Notes under the pieces: model-generated
What the model saw: the letters and a program-made list of their open reading frames with translations, nothing else
The model's database searches: none
What the model was told of the DNA's origin: nothing
Position numbers and translations under genes: made by a program
Origin: an uncultured Planctomycetaceae bacterium
GTDB lineage: Bacteria > Planctomycetota > Planctomycetia > Pirellulales > UBA1268
Assembly: GCA_903949225.1 (NCBI GenBank)
Contig: CAJAYZ010000501.1
Location: 1-6,326 of the forward strand
DNA length: 6,326 nucleotides
Direction: 5' to 3'
Part shown: piece after piece, positions 1 to 4,941 of the stretch
How the letters are laid out: every line of letters starts with the position of its first letter
How positions within the stretch are numbered: the stretch's first letter is position 1

Positions 1-54
1 AGAGATGGAAAGCCCGATGGCACGGAGAAGGCGACGGCGCGAGGCGATGACCAT
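1..54 (-). CDS. Probable gene start, truncated by window edge (Tat-like N-terminus)
   Basis: Reading leftward, an ATG at 54-52 opens a frame of 18 codons that runs off the window without a stop. An AGAGGA ribosome binding site lies at 67-62, seven bases before the ATG. The visible peptide is MVIASRRRLLRAIGLSIS. Residues 5-11 (S-R-R-R-L-L-R) match the twin-arginine pattern S-R-R-x-(F/L)-L-(K/R), and the following residues turn hydrophobic, as at the start of a Tat or other signal peptide. The start lies 61 bases downstream of the recJ stop on the same strand, so it could be co-transcribed with recJ. Only 54 bases are visible, so the family cannot be named and a chance ORF start is possible. 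Confidence 0.4.
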   Translation of the reverse strand, partial: MVIASRRRLLRAIGLSIS

Positions 55-115
55 GGAGGAATCCTCTGGGACTCTGGAAGCGGAGGGATGGAGTAGAGGG
101 GAAGCGGTGGAGCGG

Positions 116-1921
116 TCAAAGGCCATCGGCGGAGACGGAGGCAGGAGCGATCAGCGGCGGAAGCTCTTTGGTGATGTCGGGGCCGTCGGGCCGCCAGTCG
201 ACGACCTCCATCTCCGCTGTGCGGCGGCCACGAAACTCGTTGATCTTCGGTCGGAAGGCGACATGGAATGTCTGACCAGGAGGGGGCAGATGAGGAAGCC
301 ACTCGGCCGCCCCCCAGGCGACGGCGCGGATCTTCACGCCATGCTGGATGAGGGTCATGGCGACATGTCGGCCCCCCGCGCCGATCACCCGCGGCGCTTC
401 GGTGAGCCTTACGGCAGAGGCACACAGCACCGGCCGGCGATTCCCTTGGCCGAACGGGGCGAGCTTCTCGATCTGGCCGACCGTGTCGAGCGACAGGCTA
501 GCAATCGTCGCCTCCCCGTCGATCGCCACTTGGGCCAGCCGCAGCTCCTCCGGCATCCGCGCCGCCACCTCGGCGAGAAAGGCTTCCCGAAAGGCCTCGA
601 TGGCGCCGTCCTCGATTCTTAAGCCCGCCGCTGCCGCATGGCCACCGCAGGTGAGGAGATGGGAGCGGCAGGCTTGGAGCGGGGCGAGGACGTCGAAGCC
701 GGGCACGCTCCGCAGGCTCCCCGTCGCCGGCCGCCCCTGATGCTCGTCCTGGGCGATGACGACGATCGGGCGGTGGTAGCGCTCAGCGAGCCGGCCGGCG
801 ACGATCCCCACCACGCCGGGGTGCCAGCCACGGCCGGCGAGGACCAGCGCCGGCGCGGCGACCGGATCGAAGTCGTGAGTGGCCTGCTTCGTGGCGGCGA
901 GGAGGATGCACCTCTCGAGGGTGTCACGCTGCTCGTTGAAGCCATGGATCACATCGGCCAATTGGAGCGCACGGGGCTCGTCGGCGGTGGTGAGCATCTC
1001 GATCGCCAGGCCAGCCTGGCCGAGCCGCCCGGCGGCATTGAGCCGCGGTGCCAGCCGGAAGGCGACATCCTCGCTCTCGAGCGCCGACTTCTCCTGAAGC
1101 TTGGCCAGCTCCATCAGCCGCACGATCCCGGCGCCGCCGCGGAGGCGAAGGCATTCGAGGCCATGCTTGACGAGGATCCGGTTTTCGTCGAGGAGGGGCA
1201 TGACGTCGGCGACGGTGCCGAGCGTTGCCAAGCCGACGGAGCGCAGAAGCATCTCACGCAGCCGTGGCGTCACTTGCTTGGCGCCACTGGCCCGTGTAGC
1301 GATCGCCCAGGCGAGCTTGAAGGCCACCGCCGCGCCACACAGATCGCCGAAGGGATAGCCGCCTCCCGGGAGCCGGGGATGGACGAGCACGGTCGCCTCG
1401 GGGAGCGCCGGCCCGAAGCCGTGGTGGTCGGTGATGATCAGATCGATCCCGAGCTCGCGGGCCACCGCCGCCTCGGCGGCACTGGCGATCCCGCAGTCGA
1501 CGGTGATCACGAGCTTCGCCCCCTTCGCCGCCAAGCTGCGGAGCGCCTCGGCGTTGAGGCCGTACCCCTCCTCGAAGCGGTCGGGCACATACCACTCCGG
1601 CGTCGCCCCGAGGGCCTGAAGACAGCCCAAGAGGATCGCCGTGGCGCACATGCCGTCGGCGTCGTAATCGCCGTAGATCACGATCCGCGTCCCGTCGCGG
1701 GCGGCGGCGAGAATCCGCTCGGCCGCGGCAGGCACCCCGGGGAGCAATTCGGGATCGCGGAGATCCTGAAGCGTGCCGGCGAGGAACGTCCGCGCCGCGG
1801 CAGCGTCGACAAGCCCGCGAGCGGCGAGCAGCCGGGCGACGATCGGCGACACGCCGGCGGCCCGCTCGAGCCCCGCCACCACCGCCGCATCTTGCGGCTG
1901 CATCCTCCAGCGCTTCGGCAC
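116..1921 (-). CDS. recJ: Single-stranded-DNA-specific exonuclease RecJ
   Basis: RecJ degrades single-stranded DNA 5' to 3' in the cytoplasm. In known bacteria it acts in RecF-pathway recombination, mismatch repair and base-excision repair, using two metal ions. The 601-residue product shows the full family layout. The DHH phosphoesterase core spans about 76-240, with GDYDADG (84-90), VDCG (141-144), DHH (165-167) and GTVADVMPL (235-243). APRLNAAGR is at 291-299. The DHHA1 domain covers about 355-450, with HPGVVGI (367-373) and CGGHAAAAG (425-433). A C-terminal OB-fold spans about 464-576, beginning near FGQGN (490-494). All expected metal-binding Asp and His residues appear present, and length is close to the usual 550-600. 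The GTG start at 1921-1919 is chosen because AAGGAG lies eight bases upstream and the resulting N-terminus, MPKRWRMQPQD, has the family's K-R-W-R pattern. The open frame continues upstream to 2140, but that part has no family resemblance. Transcription is divergent from the cysteine-cluster gene. Confidence 0.97.
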   Translation of the reverse strand: MPKRWRMQPQDAAVVAGLERAAGVSPIVARLLAARGLVDAAAARTFLAGTLQDLRDPELLPGVPAAAERILAAARDGTRIVIYGDYDADGMCATAILLGCLQALGATPEWYVPDRFEEGYGLNAEALRSLAAKGAKLVITVDCGIASAAEAAVARELGIDLIITDHHGFGPALPEATVLVHPRLPGGGYPFGDLCGAAVAFKLAWAIATRASGAKQVTPRLREMLLRSVGLATLGTVADVMPLLDENRILVKHGLECLRLRGGAGIVRLMELAKLQEKSALESEDVAFRLAPRLNAAGRLGQAGLAIEMLTTADEPRALQLADVIHGFNEQRDTLERCILLAATKQATHDFDPVAAPALVLAGRGWHPGVVGIVAGRLAERYHRPIVVIAQDEHQGRPATGSLRSVPGFDVLAPLQACRSHLLTCGGHAAAAGLRIEDGAIEAFREAFLAEVAARMPEELRLAQVAIDGEATIASLSLDTVGQIEKLAPFGQGNRRPVLCASAVRLTEAPRVIGAGGRHVAMTLIQHGVKIRAVAWGAAEWLPHLPPPGQTFHVAFRPKINEFRGRRTAEMEVVDWRPDGPDITKELPPLIAPASVSADGL

Positions 1922-1929
1922 GTCGGCGG

Positions 1930-1935
1930 CTCCTT
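1930..1935 (-). promoter_or_regulatory. Ribosome binding site deciding the recJ GTG start
   Basis: On the minus strand the sequence reads AAGGAG followed by eight bases and then GTG. This is a near-ideal Shine-Dalgarno at good spacing. The alternative ATG at 1903 has GGAGG directly abutting it with no spacer, so the GTG is preferred. Confidence 0.85.
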
Positions 1936-1969
1936 TCCGAGGGCGCCACCCAGGCGGGCAGCGACACCG

Positions 1970-1975
1970 AGTATA
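1970..1975 (-). promoter_or_regulatory. Candidate -10 element for recJ
   Basis: The minus strand reads TATACT, five of six matches to TATAAT, about 48 bases upstream of the recJ GTG. It would give a 5' leader of roughly 40 bases. It stands out as AT-rich within very GC-rich surroundings. No good -35 hexamer is seen at 16-18 bases upstream (GAATCG at 17), so this is a partial match only. Confidence 0.4.
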
Positions 1976-2024
1976 CGCCACGCCGCCGGCGCCGATTCCG
2001 CCGACCGCCCGGCCCCCCTGCCCG

Positions 2025-2053
2025 TTGTGGGGGCGCCGGCCGGGCCGTAGATT
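2025..2053 (+). promoter_or_regulatory. Candidate promoter for the cysteine-cluster/hydrolase operon
   Basis: TTGTGG (2025-2030) and TAGATT (2048-2053) are separated by exactly 17 bases. They match three of six and four of six positions of the sigma70-type -35 and -10 consensus. A start near 2060 would give a leader of about 25 bases before the ATG at 2085. Position and spacing are good but the hexamer matches are modest. The -10 overlaps the left arm of an inverted repeat. Confidence 0.35.
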
Positions 2054-2070
2054 GTCTCCGCCCCAGACAA
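2052..2070. promoter_or_regulatory. Inverted repeat TTGTCT-N7-AGACAA (possible operator or leader hairpin)
   Basis: Two perfect six-base arms, TTGTCT (2052-2057) and AGACAA (2065-2070), flank the spacer CCGCCCC. The repeat lies between the candidate -10 and the ribosome binding site of the cysteine-cluster gene. That is where a repressor site would block initiation, or where a small hairpin would sit in the leader. It is in the shared recJ/ykgJ intergenic region, but much closer to the rightward gene. A six-base palindrome can occur by chance, so function is inference. Confidence 0.35.
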
Positions 2071-2072
2071 AA

Positions 2073-2077
2073 CGGAG
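2073..2077 (+). promoter_or_regulatory. Ribosome binding site of the cysteine-cluster gene
   Basis: CGGAG ends seven bases before the ATG at 2085. This supports that start over the long in-frame upstream extension, which would overlap recJ. Confidence 0.6.
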
Positions 2078-2084
2078 CCCATTC

Positions 2085-2582
2085 ATGCCGGCCGTCGACA
2101 CCCTCCTGCCGATCTTCGCCCCCAAGCCCCACCGCGACACCGTCGCCGCCGATCAGGTGCTGTGCCAGTTCTGCACGGCGAAGTGCTGTCGCTACTTCGC
2201 GCTGCCGCTCGACACGCCGACGACGCGGGAGGAATTCGAATACATCCGCTGGTTCCTCCTCCACGACCACGCCACCGTCTTCACCGAGGATGGCGAGTGG
2301 TATGTCTGCGTCCACACCGTCTGCAAGCATCTCGGTGAGGATCACCGCTGCGGAATCTACGAGACCCGTCCGCAGATCTGCCGCGAATACACGACAAAAG
2401 ACTGCGAATACGAGGACGACTGGGTCTACGACCAATACTTCGAGACCGCCGAACAGGTCGAGGAGTACATGGATGCTGTGCTGGGCCCGGGGGGCCTCGA
2501 GGTGGGAGAGGGGCGACGGAAGAAAAACCGTGGCAAGTCGATCCGTGGGCCTCGCCCCAATCCCCTCGCCATCCTCGGATGA
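2085..2582 (+). CDS. YkgJ-like cysteine-cluster protein (CxxCxxxCC type)
   Basis: This 165-residue, probably cytoplasmic protein has nine cysteines: 27, 30, 34, 35, 75, 80, 89, 99 and 107. The arrangement C-x2-C-x3-CC, then C75/C80, then C-G-I-Y-x2-R-P-x2-C-R-x-Y (89-102) and D-C (106-107), is the signature of the YkgJ family (PF03692, CxxCxxCC proteins). These are thought to bind zinc or an iron-sulphur cluster, and their biochemical role is largely unknown. The first cluster has one more residue between the second and third cysteines than the usual CxxCxxCC. There is no signal peptide or membrane segment. The acidic stretch at 104-131 is followed by a basic, glycine- and proline-rich tail (about 144-160) that may be disordered. 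The ATG at 2085 has a ribosome binding site, and the reading frame upstream of it is a shadow of recJ. Its stop overlaps the next gene's start as ATGA, which suggests coupled translation with the alpha/beta hydrolase. Confidence 0.9.
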   Translation: MPAVDTLLPIFAPKPHRDTVAADQVLCQFCTAKCCRYFALPLDTPTTREEFEYIRWFLLHDHATVFTEDGEWYVCVHTVCKHLGEDHRCGIYETRPQICREYTTKDCEYEDDWVYDQYFETAEQVEEYMDAVLGPGGLEVGEGRRKKNRGKSIRGPRPNPLAILG

Positions 2583-3484
2583 CTTCTGACAACGACGAAA
2601 TGATTCCCATGCTCACGTCGACGACGTTTCACGGCGACGGTGTCACGCTGGCGGGATGGACGTCGGGAAACACCGCCCAGCCGCCGCTCCTCCTCCTCCA
2701 TGGCGTGTCGCGCCGCCGCGCGACGTTTGCCCCGCTCCTTCCCTGGCTGATGCCCCGGTTTTGCGTTCGGGCCTACGACCACCGCGGGCATGGCGAGTCG
2801 GAGAGGGGGGGAGGGTATTTCGTCCGCGACTATGCGGCCGATGCCGTGCGGGTCGTCGGGAGCCTCGAAAGGCCTGTCCTCTACGGTCACTCCCTCGGAG
2901 CCCTCGTCGCCCTCCTCACCGCCGCGGCCTGCCCTGATGCGGTTGGGGCCATAGTCCTCGAAGATCCGCCGGGGCCAACCTTTCTCACCGCGGTCGATCG
3001 CAGCCCCTATGCGGCGGTGTTCGCGCTCTACCGCGAGCATGCCGGGAGTGTGCTTCCCATCGGCGAATTGGCCCGGACGCTCTCGGCGGCCCCCCTTCCG
3101 GGCGCTCCCGGGATGCCGACGACGACGTTCGGCGCCACGCGCGATCCGGCGAATGTCCGGTTCACGGCGTCGTGCCTGAAGGGCCTCGACCCAGCGACGA
3201 TGTTCCCGCTGCTTGCCAATGCCTGGCTCGACGGGATCGACTGGGAGGCGACGCTCCGCCGCGTCACCTGCCCGGTACTCGTGCTCCGGGCCGATCCGAC
3301 GCGCGGCGGCATGCTCCCCGACGGCGACTTCCGACAGCTCTGCGACACGCTTGCCGACGTCACGCCGATCGATCTTCCGGGGATCGGCCACAACGCCGTC
3401 GGCCAGCAGCCCGATCTCGTGCCACGCTTCGTGATCCCGTTCCTCGAATCGCTCCCGTTTGGCGATGCGGTGATGAAGTCGTAA
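2579..3484 (+). CDS. Alpha/beta-hydrolase fold protein
   Basis: This is a 301-residue soluble enzyme of the alpha/beta-hydrolase fold (Abhydrolase_1/6 type), probably an esterase-like or C-C/C-X bond hydrolase; the substrate cannot be read from sequence. LLLLHG (37-42) gives the oxyanion-hole His-Gly, and DHRGHGES (67-74) is the conserved strand-4 turn. GHSLG (103-107) is the nucleophile elbow with Ser105. Asp239 in VLRADP is the likely acid, and His271 in GIGHN the catalytic base, so the triad appears complete. A helical cap region lies between about 132 and 225. There is no signal peptide. The ATG at 2579 overlaps the upstream stop by ATGA and has no clear ribosome binding site of its own, as expected for a coupled gene. 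ATGs at 2600 and 2609 are alternatives but also lack one. It follows the cysteine-cluster gene directly and precedes the amidohydrolase by 73 bases. Confidence 0.93.
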   Translation: MTSDNDEMIPMLTSTTFHGDGVTLAGWTSGNTAQPPLLLLHGVSRRRATFAPLLPWLMPRFCVRAYDHRGHGESERGGGYFVRDYAADAVRVVGSLERPVLYGHSLGALVALLTAAACPDAVGAIVLEDPPGPTFLTAVDRSPYAAVFALYREHAGSVLPIGELARTLSAAPLPGAPGMPTTTFGATRDPANVRFTASCLKGLDPATMFPLLANAWLDGIDWEATLRRVTCPVLVLRADPTRGGMLPDGDFRQLCDTLADVTPIDLPGIGHNAVGQQPDLVPRFVIPFLESLPFGDAVMKS

Positions 3485-3521
3485 GCTCTCCGCGGCGGGT
3501 GGGGCGACGCATCCGGCGGCC

Positions 3522-3545
3522 CCGTGTGTGGCACGGCGACTTTTT
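3522..3545 (+). terminator. Weak hairpin plus T-run between the two hydrolase genes (possible terminator or attenuator)
   Basis: CCGTG (3522-3526), loop TGTGG and CACGG (3532-3536) form a perfect five-base stem, followed after four bases by TTTTT (3541-3545). The T-run touches the ribosome binding site of the amidohydrolase. The stem is short and the gap to the T-run is longer than in a standard intrinsic terminator, so it may be weak, partial or coincidental. Confidence 0.3.
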
Positions 3546-3552
3546 GGAAGGA
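3546..3552 (+). promoter_or_regulatory. Ribosome binding site deciding the amidohydrolase start
   Basis: GGAAGGA ends five bases before the ATG at 3558. It supports this start over an in-frame ATG at 3528, which has no such site and would place the hairpin and T-run inside the coding region. Confidence 0.8.
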
Positions 3553-3557
3553 AAGAC

Positions 3558-4832
3558 ATGCGTCACGAAACAGGCACGACGGTGATCCGTGGCGGCCGGT
3601 TGTTCGATGGCACGGGATCCGCGGCGGTGGCTGACGCGGCGCTCGTGATCAGCGACGGCGTCGTGGCCTATGCCGGCCCGGAGGCGGCGATGCCCGCGCA
3701 GCCCCAAGGCGCGCGGCGGATCGACGTCGGCGGCGGGACGATCATGCCGGGCCTCGTCGAGGCTCACTTCCATGCCACCTACTTCGACGTCGCGGCCCTC
3801 GAGGATCTCGACATCAAGTATCCGGTCGAATACGTCACCCTCCTCGCCGCGGCCAACGCCCGGCTGGCCCTCCAGTGCGGCTACACGGCGGCCCGCAGCG
3901 GCGGGAGCCTGTTCAACATCGACGTTTGGCTGAAGAAGGCCCTCGAGAACGACCTCATGACCGGCCCTCGGCTCGTCGCCAGCGGTCGCGAGATCTGCGG
4001 CGTTGGCGGGCTGATGGATTGGAATCCCGACTACCGCCGCATCGGCATGGAGGGGCTCGTACTCCTCGTCAACGGCCCCGATGAGGCCCGCGCCGCGGTT
4101 CGGAAGCTCGTCAAGGATGGCGTCGAATGGGTGAAGACCTACCCCACAGGCGACGCTGCCGCCCCCGACGTCAACGATCACCACACCCTCTGCATGACGT
4201 TCGAGGAGATGAGCGCCGTGGTCGCGACGGCCCACAACCACAGCCTCAAAGTGACCGGCCACTGCCGGGCCACCGAAGGGATCACCAATGCCCTCAAGGC
4301 GGGCTACGACGCGATCGAGCATGGCACGTTCATCGACAACGAGGGGCTCGAGCTCCTCCTCGCCCGCGACGTCCCCTGCGTGCCGGCGCTCTACTTCGAG
4401 AAGGTGAGCGTGGAACGCGGCCCCGAGTTCGGCCTCTCGCAGCGGGTCATCGACGGCCATCAGGAGACGCTCGACGGCGGCGCCGAGAGCGCCCGGCGGA
4501 TCCTTCGGGCTGGCGGCCGGCTGGGGATGGGGGGCGATTACGGCTTCGCCTGGAATCCCCACGGCGACTACGCCAAGGAGCTGTCGTTCTTCGTCGACTT
4601 CGTCGGGCTCTCGCCGCTCGAGGTCTTGAAGTGCGCCACGAAGACCGGCGCGGAGATCATGGGGCGGGGCCACGATCTCGGCACTCTTGAGCTGGGCAAG
4701 CTCGCCGACGTCCTCCTCGTCGACGGCGATCCGACGACCGACATCCGCGTCCTCCAGGACCGCAGCCGCTTCATCGCCGTCATGCAGGGGGGCGTGGTCA
4801 AGGCAGGGCGGATGGTGGCGCCGGCCGGCTGA
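3558..4832 (+). CDS. Imidazolonepropionase-like metal-dependent amidohydrolase
   Basis: A 424-residue cytoplasmic enzyme of the amidohydrolase superfamily (PF01979), in the subgroup that includes imidazolonepropionase-like proteins and metal-dependent Xaa-Pro dipeptidases. The N-terminal beta-sandwich part carries RGGRLFDGTG (11-20) and DVGGGTIMPGLVEAH (56-70). Likely metal or active-site residues are His70 and His72 (HFH), Lys193 in VKTYPTGD (candidate carboxylated lysine), His235 in GHCRATEG, His255 in DAIEHGTF and Asp327 in GMGGDYGF. The last two barrel motifs differ slightly from the common HAHG and GTDAG forms but keep the ligand residues. The C-terminus returns to the sandwich with LGTLELGKLADVLLVDGDP (374-392). 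There is no signal peptide, although many relatives are exported. The substrate is unknown; such enzymes cleave amide, peptide or lactam-type bonds. It is not obviously a histidine-degradation enzyme, since no hutU, hutH or hutG gene is nearby. It probably belongs to the rightward gene run but may have partly separate expression because of the preceding hairpin. Confidence 0.94.
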   Translation: MRHETGTTVIRGGRLFDGTGSAAVADAALVISDGVVAYAGPEAAMPAQPQGARRIDVGGGTIMPGLVEAHFHATYFDVAALEDLDIKYPVEYVTLLAAANARLALQCGYTAARSGGSLFNIDVWLKKALENDLMTGPRLVASGREICGVGGLMDWNPDYRRIGMEGLVLLVNGPDEARAAVRKLVKDGVEWVKTYPTGDAAAPDVNDHHTLCMTFEEMSAVVATAHNHSLKVTGHCRATEGITNALKAGYDAIEHGTFIDNEGLELLLARDVPCVPALYFEKVSVERGPEFGLSQRVIDGHQETLDGGAESARRILRAGGRLGMGGDYGFAWNPHGDYAKELSFFVDFVGLSPLEVLKCATKTGAEIMGRGHDLGTLELGKLADVLLVDGDPTTDIRVLQDRSRFIAVMQGGVVKAGRMVAPAG

Positions 4833-4899
4833 CGACCGCCCGACCGACCGGAGTGCCACGGCGGCCCGCGGGTGGTGGGTGCCGGTGGCTAAGTGGGGG

Positions 4900-4905
4900 T
4901 ATAAC
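4900..4905 (+). promoter_or_regulatory. Candidate -10 element for hisS
   Basis: TATAAC matches five of six bases of TATAAT and is the only AT-rich spot in the 109-base gap between the amidohydrolase and hisS. A start near 4912 would leave a leader of about 30 bases. No convincing -35 hexamer is seen at 16-18 bases upstream. I saw no T-box or other leader structure in the gap. Confidence 0.35.
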
Positions 4906-4941
4906 CGGGGCCTTCCGCCGCTCCTCCCCGGAACCTGCTCC

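Noticed and set aside
638..2050. Long open frame on the plus strand opposite recJ (470 codons)
   Set aside because: It is antisense to a well-conserved recJ, rich in Arg, Gly, Pro and His, with no domain; typical of stop-poor antisense frames in GC-rich DNA.
1773..2084. N-terminal extension of the cysteine-cluster gene to 1773
   Set aside because: It would run antisense through recJ and the promoter region; the ATG at 2085 has its own ribosome binding site and begins the conserved part.
1922..2140. N-terminal extension of recJ to the ATG at 2140
   Set aside because: It would overlap the start of the divergent cysteine-cluster gene, has no family resemblance, and a strong ribosome binding site precedes the GTG at 1921.
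2426..3559. Minus-strand open frame opposite the alpha/beta hydrolase (377 codons)
   Set aside because: Low-complexity Arg/Gly/Glu-rich translation antisense to a gene with a complete catalytic triad.
4687..4941. Extension of hisS upstream into the amidohydrolase
   Set aside because: The upstream residues are an out-of-frame shadow of the amidohydrolase and intergenic sequence, and the HisRS family begins near KGFRD.
4833..4941. Terminator or T-box leader before hisS
   Set aside because: GCCAC and GTGGC (4855-4859 and 4885-4889) could pair across a 25-base loop, but there is no T-run and no T-box-like conserved element.
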